Source: Neptuniibacter pectenicola
GTDB lineage: Bacteria; Pseudomonadota; Gammaproteobacteria; Pseudomonadales; Balneatricaceae
Assembly: GCF_001597735.1 (NCBI RefSeq)
Contig: NZ_LUTS01000005.1
Coordinates: forward strand, 186,001-250,000
DNA length: 64,000 nt
Reading direction: 5' to 3'
Shown: one piece after another, positions 1 to 8,050 of the stretch
Position numbering within the stretch: position 1 is the first letter of the stretch
Layout: every line of letters starts with the position of its first letter
Position numbers and translations under genes: made by a program
Notes under the pieces: model-generated
Told to the model about the DNA's origin: nothing
Database searches by the model: none
What the model saw: only the letters and a program-made list of their open reading frames with translations

Positions 1-1299
1 AAATAGAACGGCCACCAGCGATTTTCTACGTTTAGCCCGTTTAATGGCGTGGTCGATATACTCGTTTAACAGTAATCGGTTGGGTAGGCCGGTGAGGAGA
101 TCGTGATGGGCTAAATGGTAGAGATCTTTTTCCGTTTTTTTCATTTCGGTGACGTCGCGTACAACACAGACCAGCTCATCTTCTATCGACATTTGATTTA
201 AGCGGGCATCAAAGTGCCGTAGTTCGCCTGCTATCTCCAATGTATAGGTGAAAATCTGCATGGTTTGAGTACGTTCGAGCTGCAAGAGCTTGTCTTGGAA
301 GAGCGCGCCTAGCTCTGGCGGTAAAATATCTTGCATCTTCTTGCCCAAAAATGATTTAGGCTCCATATACAGTTGACGCTGATTATAGGCTTGAACCGAT
401 AAAATCGTACCATCAGATTTAAGCTGAAAATAGATGTCAGGGAGGGCCTGAAATAGGCTTTTTAATTCCGCCGCATAGTGCAGTTTATCCGCCTCAAACT
501 GCTTGCGTTTAGTAATGTCTTGTACAATGCCTACCATGCTACTGATTTCGCCAAAGCTATCGAGTTGGTGGCTGCCAGATCCCCATATCCAGCGTATCTC
601 ACCATCTTTGCGCTTAATGCGGCACTCAAAATCCCAGTCAGTTTTGCTTTTTATGGAATATTTGAATTTTTGATCTACCTCCTGTCGGTCTTCAGGCAGA
701 ACATGTTCCAGAAAAACCTCATAGTTCCAGTGAGACAGTGGCTTATCGTAGCCAAATATTTGGTCATGTTGGGGTGAACGATACGCGCTATTTTCTAAAA
801 GGTTGAGCTCCCAGCTGCCGGTGTGGCTCTGTTCCAGCACAAAATTAAGGCGCTTTTGGGTTATCTCTTTTTGTTTTTCGGCAAGGCGGCGCTCAGTGAC
901 ATCAGTGGCTTGTATAATATAGCCAACTAAAGGGCCGTTATCCGATTGGTAGAGTGCGGTGGTGGCTGCTTCGGCATAGCGCAAACTACCGTTTACATGA
1001 TAAGTATCTTCTGTTTTGACCGGTGTCCGTTGAGATGCCGCTTGTAGTAAGCGTTGCTTCCAAATTTTTTTCCACTCTGGCAAGTTGCGCCATGCGGGAG
1101 ACTCCCAGAATAACTTCCCTACATAGTCTTCGCGTTTAGCGCCTTGCTGAGTAAGGGCTAACTGGTTGATTTTAAGTACACGTCCATCTGGCGACAAAAT
1201 AGCCATAAATTGAAACTGTTGATTAAACACCATCTCGAACAGGCGTTCAGGGGCGTCATCCATGTGGAGACTATTAGATGTCGGATTTTTTAGTATCAT
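1..1299 (-). CDS. PAS-PAS-PAS-GGDEF protein, 3' end cut by window edge
   Basis: The minus strand reads open for 433 codons from an ATG at 1299 to the window edge, so the C-terminus is missing. The visible protein has three PAS/PAC-like segments: about 20-135, 145-270 (with a PAC-type RRKDGEIRW-like stretch) and 285-395. These are followed by the start of a GGDEF domain, recognisable by the HDLLTGLPNR signature near residue 408. The GGDEF motif itself lies outside the window, so catalytic competence and any trailing EAL domain cannot be judged. There is no membrane segment or signal peptide, so it is probably a cytosolic sensor that makes or binds c-di-GMP in response to ligands or redox state. 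The family is certain from the domain order; the activity is inferred. Confidence 0.88.
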   Translation of the reverse strand, partial: MILKNPTSNSLHMDDAPERLFEMVFNQQFQFMAILSPDGRVLKINQLALTQQGAKREDYVGKLFWESPAWRNLPEWKKIWKQRLLQAASQRTPVKTEDTYHVNGSLRYAEAATTALYQSDNGPLVGYIIQATDVTERRLAEKQKEITQKRLNFVLEQSHTGSWELNLLENSAYRSPQHDQIFGYDKPLSHWNYEVFLEHVLPEDRQEVDQKFKYSIKSKTDWDFECRIKRKDGEIRWIWGSGSHQLDSFGEISSMVGIVQDITKRKQFEADKLHYAAELKSLFQALPDIYFQLKSDGTILSVQAYNQRQLYMEPKSFLGKKMQDILPPELGALFQDKLLQLERTQTMQIFTYTLEIAGELRHFDARLNQMSIEDELVCVVRDVTEMKKTEKDLYHLAHHDLLTGLPNRLLLNEYIDHAIKRAKRRKSLVAVLF

Positions 1300-1385
1300 T
1301 TAGGAAGTATTGTAGAAGAGTGTGAATTAATACAGTTTATATATGAAATATATCTACATTAGTTTTTTTGTATATCTTTCCATAT

Positions 1386-1897
1386 GTAGGTGACCAAGCG
1401 GTGTTGCTTGCTAGGTATAAATGATGCGGGTTGTATGTTGTTAGGTCAGATGGACCGTCTGGATCCGGCTGAATGGAAGCAGATGAGAACGTGTTAGGAC
1501 TGTTGAATGGTGTTCATCTAGTGCTAGGGGTATGAAAGAAAGGCAGTGCGGAACGATCATTAATGTGAGTTTTGTTGCTGGACGAAAAACCTTTCCTAAT
1601 CATGCGGCGTATTGCGGTACTCAATTTGCGGTGGATGCGATCAGTGAGCATTTACGTGAAGAGCTTGCTGATACCGGTGTGCGTGTTATTACGCTTGCGC
1701 CTAGAGCAGTAGAGACAGAATTGCTGTCGCACACAACGTCGCAGGACGTTATTGATGCTTATCAAGATTGGAAAGGGGCAATAGGTGGCGCGATAAGGCC
1801 GGAAGATGTATCTGCATCGGCACTCTTTGCTTATCAGCAACCGCAGAATGTATGTATTAGGGAGATTGTTATCGCCCCGACAAGACAGGAGTCTTAA
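1386..1897 (+). pseudogene. decayed short-chain dehydrogenase/reductase (SDR)
   Basis: The longest open piece (1532-1897, 121 codons) matches only the C-terminal half of a classical SDR. Upstream DNA still carries the missing middle in pieces. Near 1386-1416 one frame reads GDQAVLLARY. Another, around 1420-1485, reads NDAG (from NNAG) followed by DRLDPAEWKQM. From about 1488 a third frame reads NVLGLLNGVHLVLG and then hits a stop just before the open piece. At least two frameshifts are therefore needed, and the NAD-binding GxxxGxG start is absent. Two catalytic residues are also changed in the open piece: the serine 13 residues before the catalytic tyrosine is phenylalanine (NVSFVAG), and the YxxxK lysine is glutamine (YCGTQ). 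This is a dead gene, not a short functional protein. Confidence 0.85.
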
Positions 1898-2067
1898 GTG
1901 CGTTCGCCCCTGATCCTATTAAATGGGTCGGGGGGCTATTGACGCATGACGCTTTGTCGCAATGTGGTGGCGTGCTGTTGTAATACCAAGGTTCGATCAA
2001 CTAACAGGGTCAGGATCGCTATCGAGGGTGTAGTCGAGGTAAAAGAGCCGGCGGCCAGTCGTATGGA

Positions 2068-2298
2068 CTACTGTGGCCGGGTTGAGATTGACGCATATTT
2101 ATCGGTAATGGTGCTGCAGTGATAATTTCTTTCTAGATAGCTATGCATCTCAGAGATCGATAGCAATCCCGTTAAACGTTTCCACGTTTGACGTTTCGTG
2201 TTTTCTTGTGTTTTTAGTGGCTCATAACATGCCCAAAGGTCATGCTCTTTACCAGCGAAGCGGGATACACATAGATCCCCATTTAGATTTTCTAACAT
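2068..2298 (-). CDS. small hypothetical protein (76 aa)
   Basis: An ATG-initiated frame encodes a 76-residue soluble protein with a mixed charged/polar composition and no signal peptide or membrane helix. I do not recognise the family. It lies alone between the SDR pseudogene and the cold-shock gene. No good Shine-Dalgarno sequence is visible before the ATG. Codon use looks ordinary, so it may be real, but a chance ORF cannot be excluded. Confidence 0.4.
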   Translation of the reverse strand: MLENLNGDLCVSRFAGKEHDLWACYEPLKTQENTKRQTWKRLTGLLSISEMHSYLERNYHCSTITDKYASISTRPQ

Positions 2299-2464
2299 AG
2301 TTGTAACTCAGTATGCTTCGGAAGCCCCGTATCATGTAAACGTAGGTTTAGCGCGCTATTTATCAAGGCTGATTCATCGGGCGTATTAATAACAGCCTAA
2401 GAGGAACGGATAGCCGGGTCGGAAAAATAGAGGATGGATAGGGTGTAGCGAAGTGAAATTTAGA

Positions 2465-2490
2465 AAGAGCACGGATTAGTCCATGCTCTT
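2465..2490 (-). terminator. hairpin terminator after the cold-shock gene
   Basis: Two 11-base arms (2465-2475 and 2480-2490) pair around a TTAG/CTAA loop. In the minus-strand RNA the single non-Watson-Crick position is a G-U wobble. The arm ends in a short T-rich run (TTTCTAAATTT). It lies about 30 bases past the csp stop codon, which is the expected position for intrinsic termination. Confidence 0.65.
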
Positions 2491-2522
2491 GACTGTCAAA
2501 ATTGATTTAACTCAATAGTGAC

Positions 2523-2732
2523 TTATAACGGACGGATGTTTTCAGCTTGAGGGCCTTTCTGACCTTGAGTTACAGTGAACTCAACTTGTTGGCCTTCTTG
2601 CAAGCTTTTGAAACCGTCACCAGCAATCGCGCTGAAATGAGCAAAAACATCAGCACCTGATTTTTGTTCGATAAAGCCAAAGCCTTTCTCGTCATTAAAC
2701 CATTTTACTGTGCCAGTTGTTGTAGTAGACAT
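2523..2732 (-). CDS. cold-shock domain protein, CspA family
   Basis: This 69-residue single cold-shock domain has both RNA-binding motifs: RNP1 as KGFGFI (residues 16-21) and RNP2 as VFAHF (29-33). It also has the family opening GTVKWFN. Such proteins bind single-stranded RNA/DNA and melt mRNA structure, either after a temperature downshift or constitutively. The gene is monocistronic, with a hairpin terminator behind it and a leader of about 150 nt in front. A leader of that length is typical of cold-induced csp genes, whose 5' UTR acts as a thermosensor. Which paralogue (CspA, C, D or E) cannot be told from this sequence. Confidence 0.96.
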   Translation of the reverse strand: MSTTTTGTVKWFNDEKGFGFIEQKSGADVFAHFSAIAGDGFKSLQEGQQVEFTVTQGQKGPQAENIRPL

Positions 2733-2891
2733 AATGTTTTGTATCCTATTTTCGGAAATATAAAGTCCGCCAGAAATTAGGCAGATGAATGCAGGAGTTT
2801 TTACTTTGTAAATATGAAAACAGGACGAGGGACTTAGAAAGGTATCGAAATGAGGTGCATAAATATAGAATAAAGCGTCTTACGAAAGATC

Positions 2892-2920
2892 ACTCTACAG
2901 TGCTTCAGTATCTAGGTCAA
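2892..2920 (-). promoter_or_regulatory. sigma70-type promoter for the cold-shock gene
   Basis: On the minus strand a TTGACC -35 (2915-2920) is separated by exactly 17 bases from a TAGAGT -10 (2892-2897). Transcription would start near 2885 and give a leader of about 150 nt before the csp ATG at 2732. That is close to the long leader known for cspA-type genes. Confidence 0.6.
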
Positions 2921-3294
2921 TTTATATTTACAGTTACTTTGCCGAGGGAGGCTTTGTAGCGCTGTGTTTATGTTGCCGAGATCCCCTTTGTTTATCGTGG
3001 TGGGGTGTTAACTAACGCACCTTAAAGCCTCGCCCTATAGATAGGCTATAATCCTTGCGTGTAAGTCATACCATTTACACGGAAGTCTGCTAGGCTTATA
3101 AAACGTGGAATGCTTGCTATGGGAGTTTGGACGTTAGTGTCTTGATGTACGCCTAATTAAAGCGAAACAGTAATACATCACGCGCGAACAATATTATAAC
3201 GTCCGGAAACAGCGTAAACTTCTCCCCCCTCCATTCCATCTATACAGCTCTCTATTGGAACTGGAAAAACAGATACCATGCCCAAACATAATAG
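2921..3294. other. intergenic region between csp and the next cyclase
   Basis: About 370 bases without a convincing gene. A perfect TATAAT at 3047-3052 in GGCTATAATCC context is a good -10 candidate for plus-strand transcription towards the PAS-GGDEF gene, but no matching -35 stands out at 16-18 bases. The distance from there to the start codon (3295) would give a long leader. No tRNA or clear riboswitch fold was recognised. Confidence 0.4.
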
Positions 3295-4968
3295 ATGAAT
3301 GTCATCATAGAAAAAGGACCAAGTGTCATTAAGGTTTTTATCACTGCACTTATCGTTGTTGGTTTAGCGGCCGGTATAAGAGTATGGTTTTTACAAGCGC
3401 TTGGATCCGAACTTATTTGGCTTACATTCTACCCTGCGGTCATTGCTGCAGCGCTCTATGCTGGCGTTTATGCGGGTGTGTTGGCCACGGCTCTGGCCTG
3501 TCTTATGGTTGTCGGTTGGTGGCCTCAGTTCGCTGACGTCCCTGCGCTTGAGACTAATGTTGAAACTCAATTCGACCTGCTTGAAATGGCTCTGTTTGTC
3601 ATTCTGGGCGGCGTCCTCTCATACGTTATTGGCGCTTTGCGCTCTACCCGTGAAACGCTTAAACAGGTTCAACTTGACGGGGCATCAAGCGTCGAACGGG
3701 AGCTGTTTGTTCGCTCTATTATTGATGCTTCACCGAGCATGATCGGTTACTGGGGGAAGGATTTACGCTGCCTTTACGCTAACCCTGCGTATCAAGAGTG
3801 GTTCGATAAGGAGCCCAACGACATTGTAGGTATCGCCTTCCAGGATTTGGTGGATGAGGAGCTGTTCTCTATGAATGAGCCGTATATCCGCCAAGTACTG
3901 TCGGGAGAACCGCAACGATTTGAACGAACCTTGAGCAAAATAGATGGCAGTGAAGGGCATATCATTGGCCATTACATTCCCGATTTTGATTCGGATGGCT
4001 CAGTCAAAGGCTTTTCGATTTTAGCGAATGAAGTGACAGTGCTGAAGGAAACGCAAGAGCGGCTTAAATTAGCGGCCTGCGTTTTCGAAAACACCCTAGA
4101 TGGCGTGCTGATTACCGATACCGACGGCATTATTTTATCGGTTAATCCCGCGTTTACTGAGATAACCGGTTATAGCGCCGAAGATGCGGTGGGGCAGACC
4201 CCGCGTATACTCCAGTCCAATCGACATGATCAAGATTTTTATGTGGCGATGTGGGATGAGATTACGACGAACAACCGCTGGAGTGGTGAAATATGGAACC
4301 GGCGTAAAGATGGCGATCTTTACCTTGAGCGTATGACCATTAGCATGGTGCGTGACCTTGAGGGTGAGCCTGTCCGTTATGTGTCGGTCTTTAATGACAT
4401 TACGGCACTGAGGCGTAAAGATGAGCATTTAAAGCACTTGGCTTTTCATGATGCCTTAACGGACCTACCAAACCGTACCCTATTAATGGACCGTGTTAAC
4501 CAAAAGCTCATCGACTCTGATCGTAAGCCCTGTAATTTAGCACTTATGTTTCTTGATCTTGATGGATTCAAAGCGGTTAACGACCGGTTTGGTCATAACG
4601 TCGGCGATGAGTTACTCAAAGAGGTGGCTAAGCGGCTGTTAGCATTGGTGCGGGAATCCGATACCGTTGCGCGGGTAGGGGGGGACGAATTTATGTTTAT
4701 TCTTAATAACCCGCAAGGTAAAGCGGAGATTGAGTATGTTGCTAACCGAATTATTAATTCGATTAATGAGCCTATAGACGTGTATGGCGAATCGCTTCAT
4801 ATTGGCGCGTCTATCGGTATTGCTATGTTCCCAACCGATGGCGATAACGCTGTTGATCTTATCAATAATGCGGATATCGCCATGTATGGCGCTAAGCACT
4901 TAGGTAAAAACAATATTAGTTTCTTCGCCCCTAGCTACGGTGTCATCAAACCCCCCGGTAAAAACTGA
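3295..4968 (+). CDS. membrane-anchored diguanylate cyclase, DUF4118-PAS-PAS-GGDEF
   Basis: 557 residues. Residues about 10-115 form four hydrophobic segments resembling the KdpD-type DUF4118 membrane module. Two PAS domains follow (about 135-255 and 258-372), then a GGDEF domain (about 378-550) opening with HDALTDLPNR. The active-site motif is an intact GGDEF at 462-466. An RESD sequence at 453-456, five residues upstream, matches the RxxD product-inhibition site. It should therefore make c-di-GMP from two GTP and be feedback-inhibited. There is no EAL domain. The PAS sensors suggest cytosolic or membrane-derived signals, but the ligand is unknown. It stands alone; the next gene starts 175 bases on. 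Confidence 0.93.
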   Translation: MNVIIEKGPSVIKVFITALIVVGLAAGIRVWFLQALGSELIWLTFYPAVIAAALYAGVYAGVLATALACLMVVGWWPQFADVPALETNVETQFDLLEMALFVILGGVLSYVIGALRSTRETLKQVQLDGASSVERELFVRSIIDASPSMIGYWGKDLRCLYANPAYQEWFDKEPNDIVGIAFQDLVDEELFSMNEPYIRQVLSGEPQRFERTLSKIDGSEGHIIGHYIPDFDSDGSVKGFSILANEVTVLKETQERLKLAACVFENTLDGVLITDTDGIILSVNPAFTEITGYSAEDAVGQTPRILQSNRHDQDFYVAMWDEITTNNRWSGEIWNRRKDGDLYLERMTISMVRDLEGEPVRYVSVFNDITALRRKDEHLKHLAFHDALTDLPNRTLLMDRVNQKLIDSDRKPCNLALMFLDLDGFKAVNDRFGHNVGDELLKEVAKRLLALVRESDTVARVGGDEFMFILNNPQGKAEIEYVANRIINSINEPIDVYGESLHIGASIGIAMFPTDGDNAVDLINNADIAMYGAKHLGKNNISFFAPSYGVIKPPGKN

Positions 4969-5143
4969 AAAATTCGTATTAATTCCATTTATCATCCGCA
5001 TGTGCGGGGGAGTCTGTATTATAGTAAACCCCTTAGGGTTAGCGTCTAGCGATGGGTCCGTATAAACCGTTGCTGGTCGGTTAATTTGCGTGGCTAGTGA
5101 AAGCCAATGCTCTTTAGAATACGCCAAATATGAAGGACGTCCG

Positions 5144-6394
5144 ATGCAGTTGATTACCCTGACTCCAATTCGAAGCCACCTTAATTTAAAGGTCGGTGTG
5201 AATGAGCAAAGTATGGGTTATAAAGCGTTTCTTGATAACCTGTCTCAAGCCGCTCCATTGATTAGAGTACAACAGTTTCGTAACGACAAAGCCTACGAAA
5301 AAATCAATGAAGATGACCGAAATACCCTCTGTTTATTTCGACTATCACAGGATTATCCTGACCTGCAGGCCCAACTGGATGTGCAGGTTTACAGTAACTG
5401 TATGAGTATTGTCTCGATCTGTTTTGAACTAGACGAGGCGGATTACGATACACAGTTAGATGCATACCTTCATGCGACAACGACGGAGCTAATCGATAGT
5501 TTTTATCGGGACACCCTCTACCCTCTGCTTAATCGTCTTCCCGGTACTGTCGCCCCTGCTTATTTAGAGCCTGTGGGTAAGTTCACAGGGTTTACCGATA
5601 TGAACATCCCCTTTGCTGGTAAAGCGGAGGTGGAGCAGCTGTGGAGTTCAAGTTTTCTCCGGCTTGATCGGCATGAGGTTGGGACTTATCAAGCTAAAAT
5701 TACCGAATGGCTCAGCGATACCCCTCGCCCTGAGGATGCGGCTGAGATCATCCGCGGTGAAAAAAACCATGCATTATCTTGGTTGCACTATGTGTTAGTG
5801 GAAGAGCACGCACATGAGTTAGAGCATATGTTAGAAGCGATGTGTTTAGCGCAGTATGTCTATGCGGTGCAGGATGTATGCAATACACACCTCTACCGTG
5901 CTATTTCTGATGCGTATCTTGAAAACAATACACATAACGCAGAGCAAACATTAGATGGTATTCGTGCTATCACGCGTATGCATAGCTGCTCTTATCAAGA
6001 GAGTTTGAAGTACCTTAAACGGGATAAAAAACAGTTGCTTGAACAGATCCTGTCCGGTTGGGATTTTGATAAGTTAACGGAAAACTCCCAGCGTCTATTA
6101 GAGACGTGTGGAGGTCGCCTTAAAGATATTCATACCTCACGTTCAGAAAAGAGTACGTTTTATACGGACCTGATTTTGGTGGGGATCGGGTTCATTAGTT
6201 TATTTGACCTTGCCGTGTCCCTTTCCCAATATAGCCGTGCCTATACCTCGAATGCCACCTTGGGCTACCGTGATGTAGAGCCTTCTAGCTTTCTGATCGA
6301 AATCGCGAGCTGGGAAACCGATAATTTACTGCTGCTCAGTTGTGTGACGATTCTCTCGTTATTAGGAGGTTACTGGTATGCCAAAAGCCGCTAG
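5144..6394 (+). CDS. hypothetical protein with two C-terminal membrane helices
   Basis: 416 residues from the ATG at 5144, chosen because AAGGA lies six bases upstream. A longer frame starts at a GTG (5090) without a Shine-Dalgarno sequence. The first 350 or so residues are soluble and unrecognised, with a charged helical stretch about 215-340. The last 80 contain two hydrophobic helices (about 345-365 and 392-412), so the large domain is probably cytoplasmic and tail-anchored. It overlaps the following periplasmic binding protein gene by 17 bases, so the two are co-translated. A sensory or transport partner role is plausible from context only. I cannot assign a family. Confidence 0.8.
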   Translation: MQLITLTPIRSHLNLKVGVNEQSMGYKAFLDNLSQAAPLIRVQQFRNDKAYEKINEDDRNTLCLFRLSQDYPDLQAQLDVQVYSNCMSIVSICFELDEADYDTQLDAYLHATTTELIDSFYRDTLYPLLNRLPGTVAPAYLEPVGKFTGFTDMNIPFAGKAEVEQLWSSSFLRLDRHEVGTYQAKITEWLSDTPRPEDAAEIIRGEKNHALSWLHYVLVEEHAHELEHMLEAMCLAQYVYAVQDVCNTHLYRAISDAYLENNTHNAEQTLDGIRAITRMHSCSYQESLKYLKRDKKQLLEQILSGWDFDKLTENSQRLLETCGGRLKDIHTSRSEKSTFYTDLILVGIGFISLFDLAVSLSQYSRAYTSNATLGYRDVEPSSFLIEIASWETDNLLLLSCVTILSLLGGYWYAKSR

Positions 6395-7394
6395 TTTTTG
6401 GTGCGCGTGCGCGGTTAGCCTTCTGGTTTTAATGTCACCTGTTCAGGCAAAACCGTTTACCGATGCTGAGGTGTATACCGCATATTGGCCACCTTATGTG
6501 AATGCACCAGATGCCGAGCTAGGCACCGCATCACGGATTGTGCAGATGGTTTACAACCAGATGGAGCTGTCACCCGTGTGGCAGGAACTTGATTATTATT
6601 TTAGTTATCAACAGGTGGTAAAAAGCGGCATCAATGCCAATTTTCCCTACTTCTGGACCGCTGCGCGGGCAAAAGAGGTCTTATATTCTGATCCATTAAT
6701 GAAGGTAGAAAATGGGGTTTTTTATTCAACACAGAGTCAGCAAATCGCCCCGGATTTAACCAATTTAAGTCAGCTAAAGGTCGGCCGAGTAGCCGGATAT
6801 AGTTACGGTGAAAAACTCGCTTTTCTCCTAGATGATGCCACCGTTTTTAGTAGTGAAGTCATGGCGCTGACGGCTTTGGTCAATGGTGAGATTGATCTAC
6901 TGCCGATTAGTGTTGAGGTCGCGCGTCACTTGATACAAGAATATTACCCCCATCGTATCCATGAATTTAAAGTGTTGCCCCGTTATCGATCTAACGATGG
7001 GATTCACCTGATCGCGCCTAAAACCCCAGAGGGTGAGGCGTTTATCGCTAAATTTAATGCCGCCTTAGCTCTCCTCAAAGAGAAGGGTATGATCGAACAG
7101 GTATTGAGTACCCCTAAGTTAGGTGGCGGTAGTGGCTATGTCAGACTTGTTCTTACTGAAGGGTTTCCTGTTGTCACCGGGTTTGAGTTAACCGAGGCGG
7201 GAGAAAAACGGTTTTATATGATTCCGCAAGGGAGTCGCGCCATCGTACTGGGTTGGGATGATGTGGTTTTAAAACCGCATAAAACAGAGAAGATCTTTGA
7301 TGGCATGATGAACTACTCGAAGGTGCGGATTGTTAATGGTCCCCATGCAGGACGAGAGTTGCATGTACGTAATATGCATTTAGAGGTCGATTAG
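6378..7394 (+). CDS. periplasmic SBP_bac_3-like binding protein with SH3-like tail
   Basis: 338 residues starting at an ATG with a strong AGGAGG eight bases upstream. Residues 1-24 form a signal peptide ending LMSPVQA. Residues about 28-240 follow the type-3 extracellular solute-binding pattern (YWPPYVNAPD, later LKVGRVAGYSYGE, and an IDLLPI-type segment). These proteins bind amino-acid-like ligands for ABC transporters or for sensors. No ABC genes are nearby, which argues for a sensing or enzyme-like role. The last 90 residues are an extra beta-rich domain whose end (KVRIVNGPHAGRELHV) resembles bacterial SH3-like folds. It overlaps both neighbours, so it belongs to a three-gene unit. Confidence 0.85.
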   Translation: MPKAASFWCACAVSLLVLMSPVQAKPFTDAEVYTAYWPPYVNAPDAELGTASRIVQMVYNQMELSPVWQELDYYFSYQQVVKSGINANFPYFWTAARAKEVLYSDPLMKVENGVFYSTQSQQIAPDLTNLSQLKVGRVAGYSYGEKLAFLLDDATVFSSEVMALTALVNGEIDLLPISVEVARHLIQEYYPHRIHEFKVLPRYRSNDGIHLIAPKTPEGEAFIAKFNAALALLKEKGMIEQVLSTPKLGGGSGYVRLVLTEGFPVVTGFELTEAGEKRFYMIPQGSRAIVLGWDDVVLKPHKTEKIFDGMMNYSKVRIVNGPHAGRELHVRNMHLEVD

Positions 7395-7945
7395 TGCTTG
7401 AGCAGGTTTTAGGTTGGGCTGGGGTGGTGTTATATATAGTGGCCCATGGTTGGATCTCTATATTAAAACGCAGCCCTAAACAGGGGTACTATATTGTAAA
7501 CCTGAGTGCGGCCCTGCTCATTGTGGCGTCCTCGATCATGCTCGCCTCATGGCAGCCGGTATTTATTAATGGGTTTTGGGCGCTGATTAGTATTGCAGCG
7601 TTAGCGCGCTTCCAATTACCGAGTTTGTTACTGACCAACCGCTATCTTGCGTTATTGGTGGCGGCTGTGTTTTGTGCGGGTATCGCTGGGCTTTTAGTGT
7701 GGGGAAATGTAGGGCTGTATATTCTAGCGTGGAGCTCGGTTATTGCGTTTTGTCTATCGTATTGGCGTTTTTCAGCCCAGAAGCTCTCACAACAAGGTTA
7801 TTTCTTATTTACAGCCTACGCTGCGTTTATTCTTCTGCCACAACTCTATTTAGATGAGAATTGGCCGGTGTTTCTGATGGAGGTGCTGTGGGGGAGCTTG
7901 TCTGTCGCAGGCTATCTAAGACATCGGTCTGTGAAACAAGCCTAG
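7394..7945 (+). CDS. inner-membrane protein, CBU_0592-like
   Basis: 183 residues starting at a GTG that shares one base with the previous stop codon (TAGTG), so translation is probably coupled. It is almost wholly hydrophobic with about six membrane helices. The first 75 residues (GWAGVVLYIVAHGWIS, then LNxxALLIVAS and a GFWALISIAAL segment) resemble the small two-to-three-helix module called CBU_0592-like, whose function is unknown. The second half repeats a similar hydrophobic pattern. It completes the cassette of soluble/tail-anchored protein, periplasmic binder and membrane protein. A transport or signalling complex is possible but unproven. Confidence 0.8.
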   Translation: MLEQVLGWAGVVLYIVAHGWISILKRSPKQGYYIVNLSAALLIVASSIMLASWQPVFINGFWALISIAALARFQLPSLLLTNRYLALLVAAVFCAGIAGLLVWGNVGLYILAWSSVIAFCLSYWRFSAQKLSQQGYFLFTAYAAFILLPQLYLDENWPVFLMEVLWGSLSVAGYLRHRSVKQA

Positions 7946-7968
7946 CTGCTATGCTTTAGGGCGATGGG

Positions 7969-8016
7969 CAGTAAAACAAAGCAACACTAATCTATAAGCG
8001 TTGCTTTGTTTTACTG
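7969..8016. terminator. perfect 17-bp inverted repeat between convergent genes
   Basis: Arms 7969-7985 and 8000-8016 are perfect complements (CAGTAAAACAAAGCAAC and its reverse complement) around a 14-base loop. The stem carries T-rich runs at its 3' side on both strands and lies between a plus-strand and a minus-strand gene that converge. A bidirectional terminator is the simplest reading. A classical trailing U tract outside the stem is missing. Confidence 0.6.
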
Positions 8017-8050
8017 TTGATACCGATTGCTCACGATAGAGGGGGCCGCC

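Noticed and set aside
1532-1897. Intact small dehydrogenase gene
   Set aside because: Only the C-terminal half of an SDR; upstream remnants are in other frames and the catalytic Ser and Lys are changed.
5090-5143. GTG start at 5090 for the tail-anchored protein
   Set aside because: No ribosome site; the ATG at 5144 has AAGGA six bases upstream.
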